In this document: positions 40,350 to 56,469 of the stretch, in pieces
Position numbering within the stretch: position 1 is the first letter of the stretch
Layout: every line of letters starts with the position of its first letter
Notes under the pieces: model-generated
What the model was told of the DNA's origin: nothing
Databases searched by the model: none
What the model saw: only the letters and a program-made list of their open reading frames with translations
Origin: Ficedula albicollis
Lineage: Eukaryota; Chordata; Aves; Passeriformes; Muscicapidae
DNA: 64,000 nt
Assembly (NCBI RefSeq): GCF_000247815.1
Contig: NC_021674.1
Span: forward strand, 77,459,343 to 77,523,342
Direction: 5' to 3'
Program-made: the position numbers and the translations under genes

Positions 40350-42689
40350 AACTGGCAAAAGTTGATGACTTGAATGCCCTCTTTCCCCCACCCACAAATG
40401 CTAATTTCTGCCACAATATTAACATTAAATATTTACACGATTTTCTTTATTTTCAAAATAATACTAAGCAAGTAAGCAAATTTTAAAATAGTTTATTGTC
40501 TGAGGGATTTTAAAACTCTAGAAATTAATTTGCTTGTCTTATTAGTAATTCATTAGTAGTTACTGAGACCTTTTGAAGCTGTTTACCAAGGACTGAATTA
40601 ACCAAGATGCTTAGTGAGGATATTCATATACAGGTGTATCCTAAAAATAGGGATATTTCACTTGATAGCAGTTTATAGCTTTAATGTTAAAAATGTTTTA
40701 AAAAAATAAAATCCTTTTTCCATGATTTATATTTATTGTAATGCTAGTTAAGAGTCCCCATTAGGAGGGCAGCAGGTGCCTTACAGCTTATTTTGGCTAC
40801 AATAATGCAGTGATGACCACGAATCAGTGTTACAACCTTCTGTGTAAAAAATTAATTTAATGAGCCATGCAGAGGCACAGAACAATTACAGTCAAATAAC
40901 CTTCAATGAGCAATAAGTAGAGAAAGTGAACCCGTTCACCAAGCTCTTGGAAGATGTTTCTCAGCATTTCCCTAGCAGGTACCCCAGGCTCTCAGAATAT
41001 TCTCACATTCTCAGTGCTTTGGAGGGTAAGTTCTGAATGGCAAAGAGATTACCTTTCAGATCTATACTGAGATGTTGGTGGTGATCTCTCAGGAAGACAT
41101 GTCCCATCCCATTTAGCAATCTATAGATCTAAATTGATAGCTCAAACTCCACTGGGATACCAGCAGACAGGCAGTGGGACTCTTAAAGAAATTAATGGGC
41201 GTTTCCTGTTTACCAAAGCTAAGCCTGCTCAGAAGAGATCAGATGCATCCTCTGTTCCTGGCATGTCAGGGCTCATGCTTGCAAAATTAACTTATTTGTC
41301 TCTCAGAATAGTGTTCCCATATTGAGATTGCCAGAATTATGCCCAACTAGCCAAGCTCACTAACAAAGTAACAATATGGACAAGCATGAATTCATACTCC
41401 ATTCTCAACTCTAGCACCATTTACTTTACTTTAGATTAAGTTTACCAAGTCTCCTGAGGTAAATTTATAGATCAGGAGGTCTATAAAATTTGACTTCTTG
41501 CAAAATATTGTAATGAGGTAATCTCAAAGTGATAAACCTATTCATAAAATCAGCACAGCTCCTTTTCTGGGGGAAATACCACAGCTGCCAGCTGCAGTGA
41601 AATTGGTAAACTGGTACGATGCTGTCCTGGGTTGATGTGTCCAAACTTAAACAGATGCCTTTCTTGGTCACATGGTCATATAAATTTCTGTGAATGCAGA
41701 ACACTCCTGGGAACAATCATAGCTTGTTTCATAAATTTTGTTTTGAAAAAGGGTTATGCCTTACATTAGACCCACAAAAAGTGCTTCACTTTGTAGTTCC
41801 TATTTTTAAAGTTTGCATTATATTTCTATACTGACTTGAATTTTCCTTTCCTCTACTCACTATGAAGCCTAGGAAAGATAAAAATACACACAATGTATAA
41901 AATAGTTTTGAAGCTTTTGATAAAACACACAGAACTGTTGTTTCAAAATGTGGGAAGACCTCAAGTATATTTTTGATAGAAGAAATTAAGTAAAGAATTT
42001 CTAAAAAATGTTCTCTTATGTTCTTATGCTCTGATTCAAAGTCAGTGGTAATTCTCATAGATATCTAAGTCATTTAAAATGACTAGTAAGGACAAATAAG
42101 GTGGTACAAAATTGCTTTGCATTGAACTAGCTCCAAACAGTCAGTATTATTCAGTATCACAATCTAGAGAGCTAGCACACATTTAGAAAAAAATGAAGAA
42201 AAAATGTAGAAAAAATGAGAAGGTAGTAATTATTGAACTTTTTTCATACATTGATCCTTTTTCATACATTTTAATAATCTCAGATGTTACATCTAATATA
42301 AGGTTGTTTAAAAAATTTCTGTAAAAATCTGGGATCTGGGAAATGCTTACCCATGTAAATGCTCCATTTTCTTCAAATATGGAATAAATACTTAGGAATT
42401 TGCATAAACTAGCTGTAAAAAATTACTTGATCCTGTGTTTTTTGGAGGTTTTATTCTGTGTTCAGGAGTGCATGTGGTGTACTGTTTTGAGCTTAATCGG
42501 TGCATCTCAGGGGGAGCTTTGGTGTAAAAGGAGTGGATTTTGACCCATGTAGCTGTAGAAAGTAAAAGTCAGTGATCTCCATTAGACTGTATATCCCGCT
42601 GGGTAGTATCAGTTGCCCTTTTGTTATTGTAAGCTCTTTCTCTTACTTTTACTGTTTGAATAAATATATTGAAGCCAAAGAGTTAATGA

Positions 42690-43210
42690 CAAATTCAGGA
42701 AGTCTTGACTCAACGGTGATGAAGTGAGATGCGTTTTGTGCCGTTCCATGTACACAATTTATAGCCCCGTTTGATTACCGCGGCGTGTCCTCCGCCTGTA
42801 AGGATTGCACCCGGGGGACCAGTCAACTTATTAATTCATCACTTGCTGCCTTTCATGGTGCACTAGCCCTTTACGGCGTACAAGCAGAGAGATCCTGGAA
42901 TCTGAAGGCTGGTTCCACTCTAGCTGCCCCTTTGTGTGCAGGCACAATGCCGGTAGCTTTTCCCTGGGCTCCTCTTTCCCGGAGGCCGCCTTACCCTCCT
43001 TTTGTCTCACAGTAGGAGCATGGTTACAGGGACTTCCAGGGAGGAACGGCCTTCCACAAGTTAACCTGTAGCTTTCTTAAGTGCCTTTTGATTTATCTGT
43101 CACCTGATCCATCAGCAATGAATAATTTTCATGGAAGGTGCACTTTAATTACCTTCCCATTTGACTAGCATTATCATGCCCTATCTAGGTAATTAATCTC
43201 ACAAAGTATC
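42690..43210. promoter_or_regulatory. Candidate intronic enhancer (GC-rich, CpG-bearing)
   Basis: About 500 bases stand out from AT-rich surroundings by GC content and CpG sites (ACCGCGGCGTGT, CACCCGGGGGACC, TTACGGCGTACAAG, CCCGGAGGCCGCC). They are followed by TAATTA-type homeodomain sites (ACTTTAATTACC, GGTAATTAATCTC). The 76-codon open frame inside has no recognisable domain and no splice sites that would tie it to EPHA7. A conserved noncoding element is the best guess. Confidence 0.28.
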
Positions 43211-43719
43211 CAATTTCAGTCTTTATTGCTGGCAGGCAGGCCTTCTGAATTATATGTGCTTGAATGGGCATTGGGTCTGTTGTTAAACCAAATAGGCCAT
43301 GAAACAAATTTTGGGTCCTTTCCTTTTTTCTGTCTTTTTTTTTTTTTTTCCCTTAGCTTAATGGGTTCGTACAGATGTTGTGGTCTAGTTGCTTTTGTTG
43401 ACATAGTTGAGATTTGCATAATGTAAAGCAGAAAAGGGCAACGGTAGAAAATGGTGCCTGATAAAAAAAATAATTAAAAGCACAGATCATAGAAGTCAAT
43501 CAGTCTCTGAAGAAATAGTTACCAGGTTGTGAAACTAGGTACCGAAAATAATCTTTTCTTTTTGCTCTTGAATAATGTATAACTCTCACAGTATGAGCTC
43601 TGTATGCCAAAGAGTTACTTAGTAGAACTAGTCCGTTCACAGGATAAATTAGAAGTCCACCTCCCAATATCAGATTAAGGATTTCAAATTGTGTTCAGAT
43701 TTTTGTTTCATTGCTCTGT

Positions 43720-44110
43720 GGATAAAAGATAGACCTTTAAAAATGTACTGTTGAAAAAGAAAATTAAATAGCATGGCCATAAATTTTTAGGTGGGGTTAT
43801 TATTTTTTTTCTTATGTCTGTCTCATTAAAAAATGGCAAAGATCTAAGGTATTTGAAAAACTGAAGAAAAATTGCCTCACTGGTTAAAAATAAATAGTTG
43901 CATGGTGCAAGTCTTTCATTTGGTTGCCTACAGATTAGACACACTGAGTATTTTGGAAATTCCTTTCCAAGTTTTTTGAAAGTGTTTTTTTCCTTCTCTG
44001 TTTCCTCTCAGTTTCTTTCCCATTTCCTAATTACAAAAAAAAACCAAAAAACAAAAAACAAAAAACAAAAAAAAAACCAAAAAACCAAGAAAAACCGGAG
44101 ATATATTTTT
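43720..44110. repeat. 391-bp tandem duplication, copy 1
   Basis: Starts GGATAAAAGATAGACC and ends CCGGAGATATATTTTT. It contains an A/C-rich low-complexity stretch (AAAAACAAAAAAC type, near 44035-44095). Copy 2 is almost identical at an offset of 391 bases, so the event is very recent or artefactual. Confidence 0.92.
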
Positions 44111-44501
44111 GGATAAAAGATAGACCTTTAAAAATGTACTGTTGAAAAAGAAAATTAAATAGCATGGCCATAAATTTTTAGGTGGGGTTATTATTTTTTT
44201 TCTTATGTCTGTCTCATTAAAAAATGGCAAAGATCTAAGGTATTTGAAAAACTGAAGAAAAATTGCCTCACTGGTTAAAAATAAATAGTTGCATGGTGCA
44301 AGTCTTTCATTTGGTTGCCTACAGATTAGACACACTGAGTATTTTGGAAATTCCTTTCCAAGTTTTTTGAAAGTGTTTTTTTCCTTCTCTGTTTCCTCTC
44401 AGTTTCTTTCCCATTTCCTAATTACAAAAAAAAACCAAAAAACAAAAAACAAAAAACAAAAAAAAAACCAAAAAACCAAAAAAAACCGGAGATATATTTT
44501 T
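44111..44501. repeat. 391-bp tandem duplication, copy 2
   Basis: Second copy; the one difference I see is in the A-rich tail (CCAAAAAAAACCGG against CCAAGAAAAACCGG). The small open frames on both strands here are mirrored between the copies and show no coding signs. Confidence 0.92.
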
Positions 44502-46056
44502 TTGACTGAAGAAAACTTCAGATGCAGCTGAGAATTCCTTGAGAATTTTCACAAGTCCATTTCCTCGAAATAAATTAACTCACCTTATCACTGAAGCTGA
44601 TAAAGTAGTATGTTAGTTAAGTTTCATGTTTTAAGTTCAGAGCAGAATTGATGGATTAGGGAAAAAAAGGAATTTTAAAAATATGAAGATTTGTGAGGGA
44701 AAATATGAAATTTTAAATTCATAAGATTTTTCTTTGTTGCAATTTTTAAGGTAACCAAAGCAATCTTCATGATGCTTGTAATTAAAAGCCCTTGAAAGAA
44801 GCAGACAATTTTACAAAGGCACAACTTAACTTATAACAGAGTTTTTCCCATAACAGGACTTCTTAAATATAATAATTTTATTATGTGACAGATTATTTTC
44901 TTATTTAATGGACGTACTTTTTTTTTAAATCAGGAGTTCTCCAGACACAAGAAAATTTTGTATAATTGTAGTTTGTGCTTAGAATTATTTTAAGGGAAAA
45001 AAGTCTGAAAATATTTAAGTGGATGTAAAGTGGAGACAACTGTGTTTAACCATGTAACTCTCGCTTCTACCACTTTGAACTTCCGAAAATTGGAATAATA
45101 AACAGCATGGAGATTGATACTGGAATGCAGAATCTTTCACCTTTAGGTCACCAATTCAAATTCAGTAAACCAGTGACCAAAAATTGTTACCATATGAAAG
45201 TTGTTTGTGAACTGTGTGGAATTTAAATAATGATCTCAGTTCATTTTCTTCTTCATAAACTTCATCATAAGCAAGGCTTTTGGCAGTCGCTCAAAAGAGA
45301 CGGTGAGATTAAAGGAGCGTGACCCAGTAAACTTTTCACTCCTGGTCACGATCCCTTCAGGTGAACGTAGTGGCTGGAGAGTTTTAGTTTGCTGATGTGA
45401 ATTGTATTTATTCTTTGGATAAAGACAAAACTTTGGTAGTTTTTTCTTTAAGTAGCATATTTTAATTAATTTGTGTATTCAGAGGCAGATACTGACCCAG
45501 TGTTTTAGACTACCAGTCTCATGAGTGCTTCTGTAGCTTGAATTACATTCAAACCTAAAACATTCATTGACTGCCTTTTTTTAAGCAACTTTACGAAATG
45601 GTAAACAGAACTCTTCAGTGTGCCAGGAAGGAACATATTTTGGTAGTTACCAAATGCCTCCTGCCATATATTCAGGCATATATTCAGAGTATAGTGGTTC
45701 TTTTCAGTCACAGGAATATAAAAAGCCTTGGGAAAAAACCTTTAAAGGACTTGAATAAAGTATGGTCATTTGAAGAGCATGAAGGATCTTTTCCAGCTGC
45801 CAAGCTGCTGAGCTTTAGCTTTGCTGCTGACTTCCAAGAGATATGTAATATTTGGTCTGAAAGTATATGTGTTCCCAAGTTTCACAGCTGGTGTTGAGAC
45901 AAGATACAGGGTGCTTAATTAAGCTCTCTCGAAGTATATTGCTTTAACAACTTTCTTCAGAATGGTGATAGAGCAAAAACCATGCACAAAATAGCCATTT
46001 TGAAAGGTCATTTAAGGTACTGTGCTGTCATTTAAGCTATTCTCTGTTAAGAAGAG

Positions 46057-46303
46057 AATGGTCTACTGGTTCAGGCAGTGGACTGCGGCTCTTGAGATCC
46101 GTGATAAATTACATAGTCATTCCCATAGGCATCTTGTGTTACTTTGGATAAATGACTTAATCTCTCCATGACACTGTTCTTCACGAGAAGAACAAAGATA
46201 ATAGAACTTCTTTGCATCAAAGAAGCATTGTGAGGAAAAATCCATTAATGAGTGTGAGGCATTCAGATACTATTTTGCTAGTGGCTTTATAAATACGAAG
46301 ATA
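46057..46303 (+). mobile_element. MIR-like tRNA-derived SINE relic
   Basis: The segment follows the layout of an ancient MIR or CORE-type SINE. A tRNA-like head reads GGTCTACTGGTTCAGGCAGT followed by GGACTGCGGCTCTTGAGATCCG. A central part reads TACTTTGGATAAATGACTTA followed by ATCTCTCCATGACACTGTTC. Then comes AACAAAGATAATAGAACTTC and GCATTGTGAGGAAAAATCCATTAATG. The tail reads GAGGCATTCAGATACTATTT and GGCTTTATAAATACGAAG. The order and many words match the common vertebrate SINE text (gggcaagtcacttaa, ataatactt, tgtgaggat, ataaatgc). Divergence is high. The family label is from memory; a repeat library search would settle it. Confidence 0.62.
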
Positions 46304-48196
46304 GGTTAAAGTTATCCATCTTCCATGATTTGGTTTTTGGGGGGTTATATCCTTTTCTAGTTAAAATGTAAAATAGAATGAAGTCCTTGTTTTCATGTTA
46401 ATCTAGAGGTATTGGTATTTTTTGTTCAGTAATGGCCAAATTCTTTTTGGAATTCTTCTAAACTTCCCTAAACAGACTTTTTCATCCCTCTATATCTAAA
46501 TCCTTCTACATTTTAAAGAGAGGTTTTAAACAGGACTAGTCCAGTGTGTCACAAGCTTTTTGAGAAAACTTGTTTCTTCTGCAGCTCTGCTGGACGGACT
46601 GGGTAGCTGCCAGTGTTGAATATGAAAGAAACAAATCTCACCAGGAGTCTTGAAGCTTTCAGACAGACAGAGCAGGTAGCAGAGTAAACCCTTAAGGATA
46701 TTTTAATAATGAGTTTGCTTATTAAAAAAAAAAAAAAAAGTCCTGAGATTGTGAGCTTTCTGAAATAGTTTGTTCTTTCTGGAGCTTTTCTTTTAATAAC
46801 TAATAATTGTGTCTTTTCTTGACAACTTGACCCTTTCTGCAGTTACCTAGGAAAGTCTTCCATTGAACAAAACCAGATCTTTAATACAGCAGTTTTTAAA
46901 CTGTAACACTGATGCACTCCTTCATTCCCTAATTGCATCTGGGAAGATCTGGACCTTGTTGCATTTTCCCCCTCAGTAGTCTAAAATAACAAGATTGGTC
47001 ATATTAAACTGCATTTTCATGGCTAATGTTTTTTCTCACCCCACTACTCCAAATGAGAGGAATAATTTTGGAATCAGCACCATTGCTCTTGTATCTTTCA
47101 TGTGGGAGGATCTTGGGTTTGCTTTATATGGAAGTATTTTAAAGCTTTTATATGGAAGTGTTATAAAGCTTAGCTGTCACCTTTCTGCCACATTGCAACA
47201 CAGTTAAAGCTCCAGAGTTTGTTCAGACATATGGACATAAGCTTCTGTTCCGATTGGTGCAATTTTAAACCTTATTGTCTCTCTAAGATCACACAAAAGT
47301 AGGGGTAAAGAATAGCAGAGAATACTAAAACTTCGGGGATCAATTTTGTTACTTTTGGGATTTTTTTAAAAATAGAGATAAAGTAATTTTTTTATCAGCA
47401 AATCCAAACCACTAATATTTTAGGATGTAATCACAAAGTAAATTTTAGGTACAAACACGAAGGACAATTTCCCACATCTTCAGCTGAGGGTGAGCAAAGG
47501 CAGAGGCATCAAATCTTAGTTCCTCCTTCAACACATTTTCAAAGCTACCATTCTTCCTCACACATTTGCTGTATGAAGCTGCGATTGTTTTGCCACTTTC
47601 TTGCTTTGCATTGCATTCTGTTGACTCAGCCATAAGGGAAGAAAGAAACTCAAATGCTCTTCTGAAGCTTTGGGACTTCTACCTTTTTGGGTCCTGTGAT
47701 GAAAGGACTCCCACACAGTGGTATGGTCCCCTCTTCTGGCCATGCACAAGCGTTTTGCTTTTCTTAATGATCAATTAGATTATGATTCTCACTAGGGGGA
47801 ACAGGGTTCTTCTGAAAGCTGTTTCTTGATTTTGAAAACTTCGGGTAGAAGACTGAAGAGGAGGTAAAGTGCATACTGCTGAGGGAAAAAAAAATCAATT
47901 TATAAACTGTTTTTGGAGCATCCTCTAGATTCTTGTTGAGGTAATGTTTTGCATTTGAACAATGGACTAATAACATTTATGATATAGCTGGCCTTGTAGT
48001 GGTGCAACCCCAAATATGTTAAGGATAGATAAATCTTTTAATGCCTTATCTACACATTTCAGGGTATTGTAGACAACTTAGCAGTGTCCTGTCACCATGG
48101 GAATAAGGTGTCCTTGCACATACCTGTTTTAACTCGAAGATTCACCTGTTTTTCTAGTCCAGCTTTCTTTCCCTTCTTTCTTATGTCAGTGACAGC

Positions 48197-48328
48197 ATTA
48201 TTTAGTGAAATAACAGTGCATCACCAGTATTTCTGGAATTCTACAATTACAGAAGTCATGATATTATTTAGTGAAATAACAGTGCATCACCAATGTTTCT
48301 GGAATTCTACAATTACAGAAGTCATGAA
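48197..48328. repeat. 66-bp tandem duplication, two copies
   Basis: ATTATTTAGTGAAATAACAG through CAGAAGTCATG is repeated at a 66-base offset, with two or three substitutions (CCAGTATTT against CCAATGTTT). The length is a multiple of three, which keeps a short frame open across both copies. That is coincidental. Confidence 0.88.
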
Positions 48329-50503
48329 TATCACTCAGAAGATGAAACATCGCAGTCCTCTTATAGGCTGAATTCCAAAGGTTTTCAGAATTACTGTTAG
48401 AGCAGTTGTAATTGAGGGGTTTAGCTGACATCTCTATCAATATGGTTCATGTTCTTGTAAAAAAAATTAGGTTTTATATGAAATAAAGAGTTATCCTCAT
48501 GGTTTTTGAGACATAGAGAGTAGAACTTAGCAGTGCACTAAATACCACATTTTCTAAAATTTTCACTCCAGTAGTGAGAAAAGTCATTATTCTTTAAAAA
48601 GAAGACAGGAATTGTGGCCTCTTTATCTTTTCCTGAGCAGCACAAAAATGTATTCAGTTTAATGGAATGCCATAATGCACTCCTAAACTGTCAGGTTTCT
48701 AAATATGAGCCATACATCATGACAGTGCAGAACAATGTATTTTGTACCAAAGCAGTTCTATTAGAGAAGGTGAAAATATGTTAATCCTACCTTGATCATC
48801 AGGGACCCATATGAATTTGCATTATTCTGTTAACCTTGAAATGAGTAGGTGATATAATTTTTTAATTTTGAAAAGAAAAATCTATTCAACTACAAACAAG
48901 ATTTTTCTTTGACAGTATTATTAATGACTACATAGACATCAGTAATTATTATTTGCACATACACAAAATATTAGAAATCTCAGAGAAGCTTGTGTTATGC
49001 ATTATTATTTCTGTTTTGCCCAAGGGAATTCTCTAAAGGTTTTTTTGTTTGTTTCTTTGTTTATGGTTGCTTGTAACTTGCATCCATTTTGAGTTAGAAT
49101 ACTAATTTTTAAATTATATTCCATAGCTGTCAGTTTCTGTTGCCTACAGATTTCACTGAAATGCAAGCCAGTGTTGGAAAATACGGCCACAGAACTGTTA
49201 CCCACATTTGTAGATTATTGCATTGAATTGTCTCAAGTGTAATTTCATACTAGAAGCAGCTGAAATTGCAGTTCTAAAATACATTTTAACCTTTCGGGAA
49301 ATTAACCTTTTAGGTGATTAACACTAGTTGTATTATTAAATCTATTTTGGGGGAGGGGTATAAAGGGAAAAAAGAAAGTAGTAATGTAAGATGATTACAA
49401 GTGTTACAGTGGGTAAAATGATTTTTTTTTTGTTGGAGCTTATACATTAAAATACAGCCAGGCAGATCTAATACTGCAAAATGTAAGCATAGTTAGATTT
49501 TGGTAACTACTTATGAATTAAAAGAAATCTATTCACATATCCTTATCACATGAGACATCTTGGGGAGTTTGATTTGGGGATTTTTTTTTTGTTTGTTTGT
49601 TTTTGTCATGAACATACATACAACAGAAGAACTGAAGATATATGTGGCTGTGGTATAGATTTAATAAAGTGTAATATCTGCAGAGATTAACTGTGATGAA
49701 AAATGAAACAGATGAGGCTTAGACTCCTATAAGAGTTGAAAGCAAATTCTTCACTTTTGTGACATTAGGTGCTGTATTGTCGTTATTGCTTTCTTGTCTT
49801 CAACTGATCTTAAAAAAAAAAAAAAGCAATTTGAAAGCAGAAACTTGGTAATGGCTGTATGATTAATGACAATGAACTGCAGATCAGTTTTAAAAAATAG
49901 TCATGAAACCATCTATACTTCAGATTTAGTTAAATATATATTTTTTTTTTTTTTAACGTGTGAGAAGTAATTTATATTTTGGGGTTTGGCAAATTTATTT
50001 CCTTCTGAAAAGTCCAAGAGTGACCGCTTGTAAAACATAACTTACTCTTCAGTATGAGTTCAGCATGGACTTCATCAGACCTGACCCTCTTTTTATTCCA
50101 TCTGCACTGTGGTCATCTCTGTGAGCATGGAGAAACAGGTAGTTTAACACTACATTAAGAAGTGATAATTAGCTCAGTTTCACAGTTGAAAAAGAAACAA
50201 AGTGCTTGAAGGGGCCTGTGTCCTGAGTGCTGGGTCCTGCATTGGTACTCATGACTCCAATGGGAAAGAGGCAAGAGAACAGTTTCCTCTTATTCTCAGG
50301 ACTTGTTCCAAAGACCTCATGTAAAGAAAACGATGGAGTAGCGTAGTTTTGAGCAGAAAGGAGAACCAGAATATTTTATCAGTAGTCCCTTATTAGGAGG
50401 GGATCAGGAAGAGTATGAAATTTCACCCTCTGCTTCTAGAAAGTCAGGTGACTCAGAAGGTTTCAAAAGAAACATGCTGGAAGAGAAGCTGTTGGACCTG
50501 TTC

Positions 50504-52613
50504 AGCTGAAAACATAGCTCTTTTCATCTGCCTTTAATTTGGTACTAGAGTGTATATGGGTTTGAGAGCCAGAAAACCTGTCCTGAGGTGAGTGTGCCAG
50601 TGTTCATGATTTTTTTTGAGAAAAGAGCAGGCTAAGCCTTCTGTTAAAATAGGGTGCTGTGACTCAGAAATGCTGTTCTGGCACTATACCATAACCAGTG
50701 AAATAGGAGAGTCAGATCCCTCCTTTAACTGTTGAGTTTGCTGTGCTCCCTCCATGTCTTTAGGAATATCCTTATTTTTAGTCCACAGAGCAATGCTTAT
50801 GTATAGTTCCTAATTTTCTTCTTCTGTTGCCTTTATTTCACTTGGTAGAGATTCAACAGGAATCACAGAGAGGCTGCTTCAGATTTTTCTAGTATTCAGA
50901 AATACACTGGGATTTAATGTTGGGGAACAATCAGGAATGACATGCCAGCTTAACAAAATGACTAGTACAGATGTGAAAACAAATGGTTGGCTTTGTACCA
51001 TGAGATATTTAGGCTGGAAATTTTAACTTTTCTAGCCATCAGACCAGTGAGATTCTGAAACTGTCTTTTGATGGAAGTAGTGGGAGACACAATCTGATTT
51101 TAAGATGGAGTGTGGACATTCTTTTGCAAGGAAAGACATCACATGATTTCCTTAGATGGCAGGTGACTGCAGACAGTGATCCTAAAGTACCCTTCCATTC
51201 CTACCTTCTTAATTAGGAAAATATATTTTTTTATGTTCTCTGGTTTCTCAGGAACATTTCACCTGTAATTTGATGGTGGTATTTTTTTATTGCTTAAGAG
51301 AGGCTGGACATAGAAAAGAAAAAATTTTGTTTAGATTGCACAAGTCAGGTAATTGATATGTGAACAGGAGATGATGAAATCACTGTGCGTAGGGTAAAGA
51401 AACAAGAAGGACACTGTTCACATTGAAATAGCTGGAAGGCATGTATAAACAATTATGGCACTTTGTAATATCTGTTTTAATATTGATGTCAAGACTGATA
51501 AAGCATAGAGTAAGTGTTTCATTGGATAGCGTAAATTTAGAAGGTGAGCAAAGACTTATCCCCAGTTTGTTTACTTTTACATGAATGTTGCATTTGTTAA
51601 CATTTTAGAATATGTAAGTTCTGCGTCATGGGTGCTAGAAATCCATTTGACTGTATTCTGACTTCACCATCTTTTCATCAAAACACTTATTTGCAACTTG
51701 TGGGAGGACAAATCATGTCATAGTCAGTAAAATGAATAGTTGGAAATACTGCTTTACATTGGTACTACAGTTAAATGAGTTCAAATTAGTTTTTTTTTTT
51801 TATAGTATTCAATCAGTGGTTCGAACCCAGAAGGCAAGTTTATGATCCTTAATGGTAATCGGTCTTATAATGCAATTTAAACAAGTTTTGCCTTTGTGTT
51901 GCACTAGTTGCTCAAAGATTTTTCTGCCACAGATAATGGTAGTATAGTCTTATGTAGTGTCTAAGTTCAAGGAACTCTTTGGAAGATTGTGTTTATTCTT
52001 TTTTTGTTAATGTTAAAACTTCTGCTCTCATATCCTGTGCTGCTCATGACTCAGCACCTTCCTGGAGGTGAGACAAGAAGATGCCAGTCATAATCAAGGT
52101 GTGAAAATGAAGTTTGGAATCATATTATAAGGTGGTGCTTTGCAATGGATCATTAACTTGCTCTATGGAATGAAACCCCTGGAGGAGGGTCTTTAAGATT
52201 AGAGATTATAAGTAATGACATAATTGCCTGATTATGTAGAAATATGATCAAGGTCTTAAAATGTGCTTTCTCTGAATGCTTCTGGTGCTGGATGCCCACG
52301 GTCTGATTTTCAGCAGTGATTATTGTGAGGAGCTGTTTCTTTCAAAGGGTCAGGAAAGAAGTTGTGGTGATACACAAGTTCATGTTGCACCAAGTTGCTC
52401 AGTCAGGCTTCAGGGACACAACAAAGCAGACACCTACCAGACTTCTTGCCAAAATTATTTTACTGCATTACTGAAATGTCACTGGACTTGCAGGCAATTG
52501 GTATCTCTGAAAATCATTATGTGAGTTACAAAAACCAAGTAATTGAAAATTAGAGGCTACTTCTAGAAATTTGGGCATTGGCATGGATTGCTTATATGCG
52601 TTCTTCATTACTA
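50504..52613. repeat. 2.1-kb tandem duplication, copy 1
   Basis: Starts AGCTGAAAACATAGCTC and ends GCGTTCTTCATTACTA. The following copy matches at an offset of 2111 bases with only about half a dozen substitutions that I could see, for example TGCTTATGTATAG against TGCTTACGTATAG, TTCTGTTGCC against TTATGTTGCC, and TGTTCACATT against TGTTCGCATT. One unmatched G (52614) lies at the junction. Copy 1 stops exactly where copy 2 enters the ATT tract. Confidence 0.93.
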
Positions 52614-52614
52614 G

Positions 52615-55556
<2,942 letters not shown>

Positions 55557-56469
55557 ACTTGAATTTTAGATGGAAAGGAAAATGGATTTCTTCATTGCTT
55601 ATCATAGTTAATTTATCAAAAAAGCAGAGCTCTGAAAGGAATTACTTTTAAAACATTGTGGGTTTTGAATCCATTTTTCTTCCTTTAACAAATTGATCTG
55701 TCATTCTTGAATGATCAGCAAAATCCCACAAAGTCGAAGTAGTTTTTTTACAGCTTTGAACATCATGAAATTGATTCTTTTATATGTGTGTGCACATATA
55801 TATATATATGGTTTAATAACCTTCATTCACCTACTTAATCACTCTTACTTAAATTTCAAGTAAACAACCTAGAAATTTTTCAGTAAACATTCTCCAGTGT
55901 TTAGTTTGCTGTGTGTTGTTACTTTGTTTGTTAGTTGGCAGTGTTAAATTACACAAGTATTTGACTCATGGTCACTGTAGCTACATTTCTTTAAACTGTT
56001 TCTTTTCACCTATCGTACTGAGTTATAATGGGGAGTATTATTACTGGAAATGGATACCTGCAGTGTGAGTCCAAATGTTGAAAGAAATGCTGAGGATGAT
56101 TCAAAGATAGTTCTTTCTTACTCTATTGTGCCAGACCCATTGTCCATTGTGGGAGAAAAGAATTTTGCAGTCGGATTTGTTGTTTTTCAAATGAACTAAA
56201 ACCCCTGAAGTCCTGTCAGCTGCAGCCTTGACACAATTTTCAAGAGAAGAGGCGTTAACCTCAGTGTCCTAAGCAAATTCCAGTTTGAATAATTATGTCT
56301 CACATTCGTGTCACTCCCCCTGTAGCTTCAGTTGGATTAGCTATTCATTTCCTGTCCCAAATCTTTGTGTAGCATTTCCATGTGCTCTCTAAGAGGTTCC
56401 ACATTTCACCCTAGAGCAAACTATAATCGTCTCTCTTTGTCTGTCCCCACATACAGACACAGAATAATT

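Larger units (their letters stand above)
39680..43719. other. Intron 5 stretch, unique sequence
   Basis: Contains the 57-bp duplication at 40.2 kb and the GC-rich candidate element at 42.7-43.2 kb. Otherwise no exon, RNA gene or repeat family was recognised. Confidence 0.55.
44502..50503. other. Intron 5 stretch between the duplications
   Basis: Contains the MIR-like relic at 46.1-46.3 kb, a doubled TTATATGGAAGT near 47126-47165 and the 66-bp duplication at 48.2 kb. A CGTGACC / GGTCACG inverted pair lies near 45318-45350. Nothing else could be identified. Confidence 0.55.

Noticed and set aside
43708..44531. Repeated 72-102 codon frames on both strands
   Set aside because: Mirrored by the 391-bp tandem duplication, with lysine/asparagine/glutamine or phenylalanine runs from low-complexity sequence.
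50160..50215. Second MIR-like SINE on the minus strand (CTCAGTTTCACAG...GAAACAAAG)
   Set aside because: Only one short stretch resembles the SINE core. Head and tail are missing, so chance is likely.
51820..51836. GGTTCGAACCC, an exact tRNA or SINE B-box
   Set aside because: No A-box upstream at proper spacing, no cloverleaf and no terminator. It also recurs at 53931 only because of the 2.1-kb duplication.
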